56,151 nt of DNA from Deltaproteobacteria bacterium (GCA_013151915.1 JAADHJ010000032.1:1-56151); one strand, 5' to 3'. Shown: positions 15,928 to 24,086, counted from the first letter of the stretch. Notes: generated from the sequence alone by a model not told the origin. Numbers and translations are program-made.

Positions 15928-17366
15928 TATATCTGGTCCTGGAGGGAATACTCTTCCTTGAGCTTAAAAACCAGCCTCTCGATGAGTTTATCGTGAGATG
16001 AATGAACGCTCTGCCATGTATCCTCTTTTTTCTGTACGGCCACGAGCCCGTAGGCGTTCAGATCAGTAAGGTACAGGATGAACTGAAAGGCCGATGCCAA
16101 TTCAGGAGAAAGGGGGATTGTGTTGATGTTCAGGTTTCTCAATGTCTGGACGCCGGACATATCCCCGAAAACGCTGATCCGGGTGGCTGCTTTTGCTATG
16201 GCGACGTTCCTTTGCAAAAGCGCTTCGGTGATATAAATGTTGTCGGTACCAATGAACAGCAGTCCCCGTCTCCCTGGGTGCAGTACGATATCGTTCGTGA
16301 TGGTCTCCTGCAGAAGATATGTAAATCCTGTATGGAACTCGGTGAACTTGGTGTCCCGAATATGGGCCAGTTCCCGCTTTCCCGCGGGCCCCGTAAAATC
16401 CTCGACCAGGTTCCAGAAGGGCCTGTTTTTCCACTGAATTACGTTGAAGGGATCTCTGCGATTTTCTTCGGTCCGTTCGAGGGCGGTCATCAGGAGTGAA
16501 TCAACATCCGACCCATCTTCCGGGAAGCACGCGAATCCGAAGTGAGGTTCAAGGGCGTACCGTGCAAAACGTTCACCAAGGAAATCAAGCTTTTCAAAAC
16601 CTTTCCTTATCCTTTCGATGGCGAACCGGCACCCGAGACTGTCACCGTCGGGCAAGGCCATCAGGAAGCGGAAATTTCCGACATGGGAAACCACATCGTA
16701 GTCCCTGACAATGCCTCTCAGGGTTTCCGATATGTCCCGGAGCATGACCTGGACCAGCCGGTATGACCGCTTTTTCTTGAAAGCTTCCACCCCATCGAAG
16801 TCGAGGCTGATCAGGCCGAGCCTGCGATGATATCTTTTGTTGATGGTGAGTTGGCGGGCCAGAAAATCCAGGATGAACGGTTCATTATAACTTTCCGAGT
16901 CCAGATCCATCAGGGGAGTGCGCCGGATCCTGTCCAGGGTCAGGGCACTGTTAAGAAAGGGAGCAAACTCCTGGACTGTTTCGCGGGCGGCATGAAGAAT
17001 CTCCTCCTCAAGGGCCCTTTCCTTTGAAGAACCCTTCAGTTGGAGATGAACCACTCCCGTGAGGAGGTCATGATGGAGGATAGGCAGAAAAACGCTGTCA
17101 AGAATGATTTTTCCATTTCGCCGTTCGAAGAACGGTGAACCGCTTGAAACCTGGCCGTGTCTTTGCAAAACATCCGCTACATCGATTCGCCTTGGTGTTT
17201 GAGACGCCTCCCCTTTTGAGAGCACTTTACGAAAGGCTCTCTCCTGATCGTGGACCCACACGGTACCGGAGACACCGTCGAGCTTGTCCATGAGGTTCGA
17301 AACAAGACGGTCGGACATCCTGGCCAGATCCAGTATGTCCTCGGCCTTTCGAACAATCTGCGTCAC
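15927..17366 (-). CDS. Signalling protein with degenerate GGDEF domain
   Basis: A 479-aa protein. A GAF-like N-terminal region covers about residues 15-150. A GGDEF-fold domain follows (about 165-320: LGLISLDFDGVEAFKKKR, RDYDVVSHVGNFRFLMALPD) in which the catalytic GG(D/E)EF signature is replaced by VGNFRF, so diguanylate cyclase activity is not expected. The last 130 residues (GRRGLLFIGTDNIYITEALL, TRISVFGDMSG) resemble a sensory domain such as DICT; that is tentative. GTG at 17366 overlaps the VanZ stop by the GTGA arrangement, and the gene runs into the pseudo-receiver gene. All members of this operon are therefore likely made together. Confidence 0.82.
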   Translation of the reverse strand: MTQIVRKAEDILDLARMSDRLVSNLMDKLDGVSGTVWVHDQERAFRKVLSKGEASQTPRRIDVADVLQRHGQVSSGSPFFERRNGKIILDSVFLPILHHDLLTGVVHLQLKGSSKERALEEEILHAARETVQEFAPFLNSALTLDRIRRTPLMDLDSESYNEPFILDFLARQLTINKRYHRRLGLISLDFDGVEAFKKKRSYRLVQVMLRDISETLRGIVRDYDVVSHVGNFRFLMALPDGDSLGCRFAIERIRKGFEKLDFLGERFARYALEPHFGFACFPEDGSDVDSLLMTALERTEENRRDPFNVIQWKNRPFWNLVEDFTGPAGKRELAHIRDTKFTEFHTGFTYLLQETITNDIVLHPGRRGLLFIGTDNIYITEALLQRNVAIAKAATRISVFGDMSGVQTLRNLNINTIPLSPELASAFQFILYLTDLNAYGLVAVQKKEDTWQSVHSSHDKLIERLVFKLKEEYSLQDQI

Positions 17367-17788
17367 CGATTCCCCTTTTCAACGGACGATATATTATCCT
17401 TTTCGTCCGTATTGAGGTCTGAACCACCGGTTCGGCGAAGATAGATCACCAAGGCAACCGATCCGGCCAGGGCTCCAAGGGCATCCACCGTGATATCCAT
17501 AGTATCAAAGACACGGTTAGGTATGGCGAACTGGTGCAACTCATCGAGAAAACCGTAACCTAAACAGGCTACTACGGAGTACAGAATGGTGTCAATCGTT
17601 CCGGTAGTCACGCCTGTTTGCCTGAAGGCCTTGGCGAGAAGGAACGCAAGGATAGCGAACTCCGTAAAGTGAGCGACGATGTTGGCGATTTCAGGGTGGC
17701 TCGGATAGTCGTTGCCCGGGATGGAAGACAGGGTGAATATGATACCCGCAACCAATGCGGCCGGCCCCCAGATACGCACCAGTCCCAT
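17363..17788 (-). CDS. VanZ-family membrane protein
   Basis: A 141-aa integral membrane protein with about four hydrophobic segments. The family signature is present: AHFTEFAILAFLL and FLDELHQFAIPNRVFDTMDI, followed by DALGALAGS. VanZ-like proteins are linked to teicoplanin resistance in enterococci, but most bacterial members have no known function. The last 20 residues are charged and cytoplasmic. The gene heads a four-gene overlapping operon with signalling proteins, which makes a membrane-sensing or localisation role possible, but this is speculative. ATG 17788 has no strong ribosome site. Confidence 0.85.
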   Translation of the reverse strand: MGLVRIWGPAALVAGIIFTLSSIPGNDYPSHPEIANIVAHFTEFAILAFLLAKAFRQTGVTTGTIDTILYSVVACLGYGFLDELHQFAIPNRVFDTMDITVDALGALAGSVALVIYLRRTGGSDLNTDEKDNISSVEKGNR

Positions 17789-17860
17789 GAATTTGCCCGT
17801 GTTCGCGGATGCAGGTGATTTTGTGATAACACCGCCCCCCTTCCGGAATCACATCCTGCT

Positions 17861-17885
17861 TGATGGACTTTTTACGGGTCCATCA
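17861..17885. repeat. Hairpin element, family 3, short form
   Basis: TGATGGAC (17861-17868), a 9-base loop and GTCCATCA (17878-17885) form a perfect 8-bp stem that overlaps the stop codon of the bifunctional nuclease gene. The preceding CACATCCTGCT is shared with the copy near 43163. There is no T-run, so termination is not obvious. Confidence 0.6.
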
Positions 17886-18389
17886 CATCTTGTATTTACT
17901 GAAATCTTTTGGATCTAATTTTTTCAACAATTCCGTCCAGCCATCATCCCCCACATCCTGTTTTTCGTCAATGGATGAGAGTTCGATGGCGGATTGGGCG
18001 AATAACTCCTCATTGACACGAATAGGACACCCCATGCGTACAGCCAGGGCGATGGCGTCGGAAGGCCTGGAATCCACAGTAAATTCTCTCTCCCCCCGTT
18101 TCAGATAAATTGCGGCATAGAAAATATTGTCCTTAAGATCCGTGACGGCCACGCTGTCCACGCTGACTTCGGCGACTTCGAGAAGCGACTTGGCAAGATC
18201 ATGGGTCATGGGACGCGGTGGCTCAATGTTACCCAGGTTCATGGCGATTGCGTTAGCCTCGAAGATACCTATCCAGATGGGCATTACCTTTTTCCCTTCC
18301 TGGTCCTTCAGAAGAATGACGGGGCTGCTGTTGTTGGAATCCATGGTCAGGCCATGGACCGTAACCTCGATAAAGTCTCTTTCCTTCAT
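17883..18389 (-). CDS. Bifunctional nuclease family protein (DUF151)
   Basis: A 168-aa protein of the BFN/DUF151 family, whose studied members show DNase and RNase activity, although the bacterial role is unsettled. Conserved blocks: FIEVTVHGLTMD, PVILLKDQEGKKVMPIWIGI, NAIAMNLGNIEPPRPMTHDL and VDSRPSDAIALAVRMGCPI. The ATG at 18389 shares a base with the miaB stop (TGATG) and has GGGGAAGG 7 bases upstream; a GTG three bases earlier is an alternative. The coupling to miaB suggests one transcript. No membrane segment or secretion signal is seen. Confidence 0.9.
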   Translation of the reverse strand: MKERDFIEVTVHGLTMDSNNSSPVILLKDQEGKKVMPIWIGIFEANAIAMNLGNIEPPRPMTHDLAKSLLEVAEVSVDSVAVTDLKDNIFYAAIYLKRGEREFTVDSRPSDAIALAVRMGCPIRVNEELFAQSAIELSSIDEKQDVGDDGWTELLKKLDPKDFSKYKM

Positions 18390-19738
18390 CACAATACCTT
18401 CCCCTCGAGGTGTATGCCGTGGGACCGGAATATCCTGACCTCTGCCAGGTTTCCGACCAGGGTTTCAGAACCCTGAAAGTGAACGATGTAGTTGTTCCGG
18501 GTTCTTCCCTCAAGGCTTGCGTGTTCCCGCCGGCCATTACCCTCAACGAGCACCTCGACAACTTTCCCGACCATGGAACCGTGCTTCTGAGATGTGATGA
18601 TGTTCTGAACCCCCTGGAGCTCCGGAAGCCATGGTCGTTTTTCCTCCTGTGGGACGTGATCCTCCATTTCGGCTGCCGCCGTGCCGGGACGGGGGGAAAA
18701 CCTGAAAGAGAATACATTCTGGTAACGGACCTCTTCCAGCAATGAAATGGTCTGCAGAAAATCCTCTCTCTCTTCCCCCGGGAAGCCGACGATGATGTCC
18801 GTAGTGATCTCCACACCCGGGACCAGTTCCCTCAGGACGGAAACCTTGTCCAGATACTCGGCCGTGGTGTAGCGCCGCAGCATGGCTTTCAGAACCTTGT
18901 CCGAACCGGCCTGGACGGGAAGATGGAGATGCTCGCAGACGCTCGGGAGACCCGCAATGGCCTGGGCCGTTTCTTTTGAAAAGTCTTTCGGGTGTGAGGT
19001 GACGAAACGGAGCCTTTCCAGGGAATCAAAGGAGTCCAGTTTTTCCAGGAGCTCCAGAAAACCGGACCCGGTTTCAGGATCCTGGTAGGAGTTGACGTTC
19101 TGCCCGAGCAGGGTTATCTCCCTGACCCCGCTGTCCACCAGATGCCGCGCCTCATCGATGATCCCGGACATACCACGGCTGATTTCGCGGCCACGGACCA
19201 TGGGTACAATACAGTAGGCACAAAAATTATCGCACCCCTTCATAATGGTCAGAAGTGCGGTAGGCCCCTGGGTCCGGACGACCTTGGGGGCCGCAGCGGC
19301 GGTGACTTTGAACCTGTCTTCCCCAACGTGGCAGACCCTTCGCCCCGTGGATATCCGCTCATCTATGATCCGGGTCAGTTCGTGGATATTGTGGGTACCG
19401 AAAACAAGGTCAACCAGAGGCGATCGCCGGAGTATCCGTTCACCCTCCTGCTGCGCTACGCAGCCCCCTACCCCGATGAGGAGGTCGGGATTGTTTTCCT
19501 TCAGCGAACGAAGCCGTCCAAGAAGGCTGTAGACCTTCTGCTCAGCCTTGTCGCGAATGGAACAGGTATTCAGGACAATGAGATCGGCATCCTCCTTTGA
19601 AGCAGTCGGAAGGTAACGGTCCTGGAGAAAGGCCAGGATCTTCTCCGAATCGTAAACATTCATCTGGCATCCGAAGGTTCGAATATAAACCCGGCCCGGC
19701 GTTTTTATGGTGTCAGGAAGCTGATGGGAAGTGGGCAT
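18389..19738 (-). CDS. miaB: tRNA-2-methylthio-N6-dimethylallyladenosine synthase
   Basis: A 449-aa radical SAM methylthiotransferase that adds a methylthio group to i6A37 in tRNAs reading UNN codons. Order: UPF0004 domain (VYIRTFGCQMNVYDSEKI, VLNTCSIRDKAEQK, GVGGCVAQQEG) with three auxiliary-cluster Cys, radical SAM core (MKGCDNFCAYCIVPMVRGRE), and C-terminal TRAM domain (GKVVEVLVEGNGRRE, GRTRNNYIVHF). The start YIRTFGCQMN and the CSIR motif favour MiaB over MtaB or RimO. ATG 19738 was chosen; the 34 residues before it overlap the neighbouring gene. The gene follows the TIGR00725 gene by 11 bp and overlaps the BFN gene. Confidence 0.95.
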   Translation of the reverse strand: MPTSHQLPDTIKTPGRVYIRTFGCQMNVYDSEKILAFLQDRYLPTASKEDADLIVLNTCSIRDKAEQKVYSLLGRLRSLKENNPDLLIGVGGCVAQQEGERILRRSPLVDLVFGTHNIHELTRIIDERISTGRRVCHVGEDRFKVTAAAAPKVVRTQGPTALLTIMKGCDNFCAYCIVPMVRGREISRGMSGIIDEARHLVDSGVREITLLGQNVNSYQDPETGSGFLELLEKLDSFDSLERLRFVTSHPKDFSKETAQAIAGLPSVCEHLHLPVQAGSDKVLKAMLRRYTTAEYLDKVSVLRELVPGVEITTDIIVGFPGEEREDFLQTISLLEEVRYQNVFSFRFSPRPGTAAAEMEDHVPQEEKRPWLPELQGVQNIITSQKHGSMVGKVVEVLVEGNGRREHASLEGRTRNNYIVHFQGSETLVGNLAEVRIFRSHGIHLEGKVL

Positions 19739-19749
19739 GACTGGCAGCC

Positions 19750-20214
19750 TTACTCCGCGGACGTACAACCGGCAAGTGAGAGTGCGAGACGAACGGCTTC
19801 CTCCGGCCCAGCCGCGCGTTTCGTCCCTTTGATTTTCCACCCCCCAAGATCAATTACCGGTTTTTCCAACTTAAGGGCAATGGCGATCTCGGAGAGGGTT
19901 CCTGACCCCCCGCCGAGTGCGATCAGGACATCTGACGTTTTGACAACCAGGACGTTCCGCGCTATCCCCATCCCTGTCGGTATGGGGATAGTCACATAGG
20001 GGTTCGCATCCGCCCTGTCGTCACCGGGCAGAATGCCGACGGCCCTCCCCCCGGGCAAGGAAGCACCGCGGCAGGCCGCCTCCATAACGCCCGAAAGCCC
20101 TCCGCAGACCAGTATGGCCTGAGATTCCGCGATCAACCGCCCCACCTGGAAGGCTGTTTCGTCATCCCTTTTGGATTGATTACCCGATCCGATGACCCCG
20201 ATGAGCTTATTCAA
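19750..20214 (-). CDS. TIGR00725-family protein (LOG-like Rossmann fold)
   Basis: A 154-aa protein related to the LOG/molybdenum-cofactor-carrier group. Visible motifs: IGVIGSGNQ, VCGGLSGVMEAACRGA, GILPGDDRADANPY and ALGGGSGTLSEIAIAL, the last being the family form of the PGGxGT phosphate-binding loop. The exact reaction of TIGR00725 proteins is not established. Cytokinin-type LOG members cleave nucleotide 5'-monophosphates, but this family is distinct. The start is TTG at 20214, preceded by GAGGAAG, which also ends the coding sequence of the 29-codon gene three bases upstream. It is probably cotranscribed with miaB. Confidence 0.85.
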   Translation of the reverse strand: MNKLIGVIGSGNQSKRDDETAFQVGRLIAESQAILVCGGLSGVMEAACRGASLPGGRAVGILPGDDRADANPYVTIPIPTGMGIARNVLVVKTSDVLIALGGGSGTLSEIAIALKLEKPVIDLGGWKIKGTKRAAGPEEAVRLALSLAGCTSAE

Positions 20215-20217
20215 CTT

Positions 20218-20307
20218 CTACTTCCTCTTGTGACGGCTCTTCGCAAGAAGTTTCTTATGTTTGTGCCTTCTGATTTTTTTCCGACGCTTCTTAATGACGC
20301 TTCCCAA
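20218..20307 (-). CDS. 29-aa very basic COX24/AURKAIP1-like protein
   Basis: A complete 29-codon frame: TTG start at 20307, TAG stop at 20220-20218. The product begins MGSVIKKRRKKIRRHKHKK and ends LLAKSRHKRK. This matches the small bacterial AURKAIP1/COX24-domain proteins, whose mitochondrial relatives are ribosome-associated, so a ribosomal role is likely but inferred. GGAGGG lies 7 bases before the TTG. It sits 3 bp upstream of the TIGR00725 gene and probably leads the miaB-containing transcript. It is easily missed because of its length and start codon. Confidence 0.82.
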   Translation of the reverse strand: MGSVIKKRRKKIRRHKHKKLLAKSRHKRK

Positions 20308-20361
20308 TAGCTGACCCTCCTCTCCACGGATTTATTATAATAAATAAGGATGTTTGCTTAT

Positions 20362-20555
20362 CAAGTTTGATGACTTCGCAAAAAGTCATCAATGCGCCCA
20401 CTGAGGGGCGCCCAAATCAATGACTTGTCCCGCAGGTCATCGATTTGCGGGACAAGTGTTGTTGATTTGTGAGGAAAGTGAAAATGACACTTTTCGCTTT
20501 CCGTTGAGTAAAAAGCCATTCATGGACTTTTTACGACCCTACCAAGTTTGACCAG
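20362..20555. repeat. Hairpin element, family 3, full-length form
   Basis: This is the longest copy. TGATGACTT/AAGTCATCA hairpin at 20368-20391; a CGCCCACTGAGGGGCG dyad; a dyad with arms TGACTTGTCCCGCA and TGCGGGACAAGTG around 20420-20460; the GGAAAGTGAAAA/CTTTTCGCTTTCC dyad; and ATGGACTTTTTACGACC at the end. Both flanks carry AAGTTTGA-like sequence, possibly a target duplication. The gap between thiD and the COX24-like gene (20308-20616) contains nothing else I can support. Confidence 0.65.
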
Positions 20556-20616
20556 CAAATACGGAGCGAAAGTAGAGTGTTGCAAGATATTATAGGGTGT
20601 TTAAAAAGGCAAGGCG

Positions 20617-21450
20617 TTAATCCGAACGATCCCCGGGGAACAAAAGCCTCTGCCTGCCTACCATCGTGGAACTTTCGATGAGGCCGGCAACCATGTCGAT
20701 TGATGTGTGGACCGCCTTTTCAAGCGGAAACCCAACTGCCGCATGAGCGGCAAAGGCGGAGGAAAGGGCGCACCCGGTACCCCTGGGAACAGGGCCTTTG
20801 ACCCTGGGATGTTGGAAGGCAACAGTATCCCCGGAGGGGAGGTACAGCGTGTCCGTACAAGCTTCCCCTGTCCCCTCTCCCCCTGTAACCAGGACTGCTC
20901 CAACCCCCAGCGCCAGGAGAAAGGCGGCGGCATCCTCCTCATTGTCCGTTATTATTCCCCGTCGCTCCGCAAGGGCAAGCGCTTCCTCCCGGTTAGGGGT
21001 CGCCAGTGAACACATGGGAAGGAGCTTGTGGAGGAGGACATCCAGCCCGTCGTCATCTATCAGCGGCGAACCGGAAGTGGACCGGACAACAGGGTCGACA
21101 ACGATGGGCACTTTGGATCGTGCGATGGGTTCCAGCGATTCCGCGACAGCAAAGGCGGTTGCAGCGTCGGCGAGCATACCGATCTTTACGCCGGCTATCC
21201 CCGGGGCGTCGGTGAAGGCGGTGCGGATTGTCAGGCGGATAAGGGCGGGAGGTAAAGGCCTTACATCCACCACTCCATCGTCACCTTGGATGGTCACGGC
21301 CGTGAGGGCACAACGTACGGCAAAATGCAGGCTTTCAATGACCCTGACATCGAGGGCCATTCCGGCAGCGCCGCTGCTGTCCATGGCTGAAACGATCAGG
21401 ATGGGGGCCCCTTTACGCCCGGCGTGGTCATTCGTCCCGGAAATGGTCAT
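20617..21450 (-). CDS. thiD: Hydroxymethylpyrimidine/phosphomethylpyrimidine kinase
   Basis: A 277-aa ribokinase-fold kinase that phosphorylates HMP and HMP-phosphate to HMP-diphosphate for thiamine synthesis. Motifs: ILIVSAMDSSGAAGMALDVR at the substrate site, ALTAVTIQGDDGV, KIGMLADA, VVDPVVRSTSG, TPNREEALAL and the anion-hole segment PRGTGCALSSAFAAH. The canonical GTGDTFS-type Asp is replaced in GTGCALSSA, which is usual for ThiD. ATG 21450 overlaps the thiL stop by 23 bp and has AGGGGGG just upstream. It is the last gene of the riboswitch-controlled thi operon, so its product joins the HET-P made by ThiM through ThiE. Confidence 0.94.
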   Translation of the reverse strand: MTISGTNDHAGRKGAPILIVSAMDSSGAAGMALDVRVIESLHFAVRCALTAVTIQGDDGVVDVRPLPPALIRLTIRTAFTDAPGIAGVKIGMLADAATAFAVAESLEPIARSKVPIVVDPVVRSTSGSPLIDDDGLDVLLHKLLPMCSLATPNREEALALAERRGIITDNEEDAAAFLLALGVGAVLVTGGEGTGEACTDTLYLPSGDTVAFQHPRVKGPVPRGTGCALSSAFAAHAAVGFPLEKAVHTSIDMVAGLIESSTMVGRQRLLFPGDRSD

Positions 21451-22438
21451 ATCCCCCCTCGTCGGGCAAAGTGTAGCGCTTTGCCCCCCTTAAAAGTTCG
21501 ATACCCTCCCCCTTTACGATCTCCCCGACCCTGCACACCCCTGTTATCCCTTCATCCGTCACCAGCTTCTCCAGGCTTTTTGCATTATCTCTGGAGATAG
21601 TGAAGATCAGGCTGTAGTCCTCCCCGCCGGTCAGGGGCCAATAGAAGGGGTCAACACCGCTCCAACGAGCGGCCTCAGCCATCTGCGGGCTGATGGGGAG
21701 CAGTTCCATCTCGATTTTCGCACCGACCCGAGAGGATTCGCAGATGTGGCCGAGGTCCTGAAGGAAGCCGTCGCTTATGTCTATGGCACAGGAGGACAGA
21801 CCGGAGGCGGACAGTGCCCTTCCCAAGGCCGTCTGCGGCTGGGGATGATTGTGAGAATGGATGAGAAACTCAGCCGTCGACCCATTCATAATTACCGATT
21901 TGTCCAGGATCAGGGCAAGGCCCGCCGCAGAATCACCCAGCGGACCTGAGAGGAAAACAGTGTCTCCCGGCCTCGCTGCGTCCCTTCTAAGCGCTTTCCC
22001 GGCGGGAACCTGACCGATAGCCGTCACGGAGATGATCCATCCTGGAGGGGACGAAACGGTATCCCCCCCTGAAATCTGCATGTCCGGTCCGGCGGCATCC
22101 AGAAGCCCTGAGTAAAAAAGATCCACATCCTCGACCTTGGTCCCCGGCGGCAAGCCGATGGACACAAAAGCCTGGATGGGGGCGGCGCCCATGGCGGCCA
22201 GGTCGCTGATATTGACGGCCAGGGCTTTGAAGCCGAGATCACGTGGAGGCGTGTGTTCGCGCTGAAAGTGTACGCCCTCCACAAGCATATCGGTCGTGGT
22301 GACGATCTGGTGCCCAGGTGACGGTTGAAGAAGAGACGCGTCATCTCCCACACCCAGCACAACCGGCTCTCGAGCTCTCCCGACACGCCCTGCGATCATC
22401 TCTATAAGGCCGAACTCACCCAACTCGGAGATTTTCAT
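21428..22438 (-). CDS. thiL: Thiamine-monophosphate kinase
   Basis: A 336-aa PurM-like kinase that phosphorylates thiamine monophosphate to the diphosphate cofactor. Conserved blocks: ISELGEFGLIEMIAGR, VLGVGDDASLL, TTTDMLVEGVHF, KALAVNISDLAAMGA, SGGDTVSSP, AIDISDGFLQDLGHI and GGEDYSLIFTI. The ATG at 22438 overlaps the thiE stop (ATGA); a more distant upstream start would run further into thiE. Length is normal. Its position inside the operon completes the route from salvaged thiazole to the active cofactor. Confidence 0.95.
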   Translation of the reverse strand: MKISELGEFGLIEMIAGRVGRAREPVVLGVGDDASLLQPSPGHQIVTTTDMLVEGVHFQREHTPPRDLGFKALAVNISDLAAMGAAPIQAFVSIGLPPGTKVEDVDLFYSGLLDAAGPDMQISGGDTVSSPPGWIISVTAIGQVPAGKALRRDAARPGDTVFLSGPLGDSAAGLALILDKSVIMNGSTAEFLIHSHNHPQPQTALGRALSASGLSSCAIDISDGFLQDLGHICESSRVGAKIEMELLPISPQMAEAARWSGVDPFYWPLTGGEDYSLIFTISRDNAKSLEKLVTDEGITGVCRVGEIVKGEGIELLRGAKRYTLPDEGGYDHFRDE

Positions 22439-23088
22439 TGAACCCTTCCCTCTGCAGCCGCCGAAAGGAGGACACCGCAACGCCTCTCTATGTCCTCATG
22501 GTGGACGACATAGGAAACAACGGCTACCCCGGACGCCCCCGCCCGGATGATATCTCCCGCGTTGGAAGCGTCGATGCCGCCTATGGCGACCAGGGGCAGG
22601 TCCGTGGCCGCCGCCAGTGTCCTCAACCCTTCGAGACCGAGAGGAGAGGTTCCCAGATCAGTCTTCGTTGCCGTAGGGAAGACGCCGTTGGCGGCAAGAT
22701 AATCAGCTCCCTCGTCACGGGCCCTGAGGGCCTCATCCCGGGTCGTAACCGAGACACCGATGATAAAGTCCTCGCCGGCTATTTTTCTTGCGTCGCGGGG
22801 ATTCAGATCATCCTGCCCCAGGTGAACCCCGTCCGCTCCGCATGCCAGGGCAACATCAAGGCGATCATTGATGATAAGGGGCACGCCGCCTGACCGGCAG
22901 ATCCGGGCCAATTCCCTGCCCTTCCTTACCATCTCTCCCCCGGGGGCGCCCTTGTCACGGTACTGTATGACGGTGGCCCCGCCCGCGACGGCCCGCCGAA
23001 CGACCTCCTGGTCGGTGCGTCCCAGGGAAAGGCCCCGATCGGTCACGACGTACAGGGTCAGGTCGAGTGCCCGTGTTTTAGACTTCAT
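22435..23088 (-). CDS. thiE: Thiamine phosphate synthase
   Basis: A 217-aa TIM-barrel enzyme joining HMP-diphosphate and hydroxyethylthiazole phosphate to thiamine phosphate. Motifs: LYVVTDRGLSLGR, TVIQYRDKGA, LIINDRLDVALACGADGVHL, GQDDLNP, IIGVSVTTRDEAL, DYLAANGVFPTATK and VAIGGIDASN. ATG 23088 was chosen; the longer open frame upstream reads through thiM in another frame and has no ThiE-like residues. The stop overlaps thiL. A ribosome site is weak, so translation may be coupled to thiM, whose stop lies 19 bp upstream. Confidence 0.95.
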   Translation of the reverse strand: MKSKTRALDLTLYVVTDRGLSLGRTDQEVVRRAVAGGATVIQYRDKGAPGGEMVRKGRELARICRSGGVPLIINDRLDVALACGADGVHLGQDDLNPRDARKIAGEDFIIGVSVTTRDEALRARDEGADYLAANGVFPTATKTDLGTSPLGLEGLRTLAAATDLPLVAIGGIDASNAGDIIRAGASGVAVVSYVVHHEDIERRCGVLLSAAAEGRVQ

Positions 23089-23107
23089 CGACTCTGATTG
23101 ATGGACC

Positions 23108-23917
23108 TTATGCAGGTCCCTCAATCCTGAGCCGCGATCCCAGGCCCTGTGAAGGGGCGTTGTAGAGCGCGTCGAGCAGCGCGACCTGGAACCCCCCCGG
23201 ACCGGAGGAGTTTTCCGCCGCCACCTCGCCGCATGCGCCGAAAACGGAAAGTCCAAGGGAACAGGACTCAACCGGGGGAAGGCCCGAAGTACTGTAAACC
23301 GCCACCGCGGTAGATGACGAGCATCCGGTTCCCGTCACGTTTGACATCATGGGATGCCCGTTATGGACCTTGAAAGTCCGTTTGCCGTCGGTCACCCAGT
23401 CCACCTCCCCTGTAACGCAGACCACCGATCCGGTTTTTATGGCAAGCTCCCTGAACAGGTCAATGGGCGCTGCACCGGTCTCAAGGGAATCGACACCCTG
23501 GATTCTGGCCGTTCCTCCCGCCAGTGTCGCCACCTCCGCCTGGTTGCCGCGGATGATGCTTGGACCAACTTCATTGAGGATACGCATGGAAACATCCGTT
23601 CGAAGCCTGGTGGCCCCTGCGCCTACCGGATCGAGGATAATGGGGATGCCCTTTTCCCGGGCCTTTTTTCCCACCTTGACCATTGCCTCTACCCAGTGAG
23701 GCGACAGCGTCCCGATGTTCAGGACCAGGGCCGATGCGAAGTTGACCAGTTCCTCGACCTCACGGGCATCATGGGCCATTACCGGGGAAGCGCCCATGGA
23801 CAGCGTGACGTTGGCTGTGACGTTCATGACGACGTAGTTGGTGATGTGGTGAACCATGGGGCGATTTGTCCTTATGTCCCGGTCCGTTTCCTCCCATATT
23901 TTATCCCATTTTTTCAT
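23108..23917 (-). CDS. thiM: Hydroxyethylthiazole kinase
   Basis: A 269-aa ribokinase-fold enzyme phosphorylating salvaged hydroxyethylthiazole. Motifs: MVHHITNYVVMNVTANVTLS, GASPVMAHDAREVEELV, LVLNIGTLSP, PIILDPVGAGATRLR, IRGNQAEVATLAG and NVTGTGCSSSTAVAVY with the catalytic Cys typical of ThiM. The ATG at 23917 has an excellent GGGAGGA site. It is the first gene after the TPP riboswitch. No thiazole-synthesis genes (thiG, thiS, thiH) or thiC are in the window, so as seen here the operon serves salvage plus final phosphorylation; other genes may lie elsewhere. Confidence 0.96.
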   Translation of the reverse strand: MKKWDKIWEETDRDIRTNRPMVHHITNYVVMNVTANVTLSMGASPVMAHDAREVEELVNFASALVLNIGTLSPHWVEAMVKVGKKAREKGIPIILDPVGAGATRLRTDVSMRILNEVGPSIIRGNQAEVATLAGGTARIQGVDSLETGAAPIDLFRELAIKTGSVVCVTGEVDWVTDGKRTFKVHNGHPMMSNVTGTGCSSSTAVAVYSTSGLPPVESCSLGLSVFGACGEVAAENSSGPGGFQVALLDALYNAPSQGLGSRLRIEGPA

Positions 23918-23937
23918 ATGCCGATTCCTCCCGCAGC

Positions 23938-23968
23938 AAAAAAAAACCCCCGGACGCCTCTCCAGGGG
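23938..23968 (-). terminator. Intrinsic terminator of the thi riboswitch
   Basis: On the minus strand CCCCTGGAGAGGCGTCCGGG pairs with itself (CCCC/GGGG, GGA/TCC around a short loop) and is followed by nine T residues. It lies between the TPP aptamer and thiM, the standard arrangement for transcription attenuation when TPP is bound. Confidence 0.85.
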
Positions 23969-23983
23969 CTTGATTAATCAGGG

Positions 23984-24081
23984 CCCGGCAGATCTTCTTA
24001 CGCTGGAATGATCCAGATCAAGTTCGAAGGGTGTTGTCTCAGGCCTCGATATGTCCGACCTCCCCCGACCTGCCCCTGTGA
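23984..24081 (-). ncRNA. TPP riboswitch aptamer (THI element)
   Basis: Read on the minus strand the conserved blocks occur in order: CAGGGG near the 5' end, GGCCTGAGA, ACACCCTTCGAAC, TTGATCTGGATCAT and CCAGCGTAAGAAG. These are the hallmark pyrimidine-sensing and pyrophosphate-sensing segments. A terminator hairpin and T-run follow, then the thiM start. It should lower expression of thiMELD when thiamine diphosphate is plentiful. Confidence 0.93.
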
Positions 24082-24086
24082 AAAGC

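Noticed and set aside
15927-17366. Active diguanylate cyclase
   Set aside because: The GG(D/E)EF motif is replaced by VGNFRF, so only the fold is retained.
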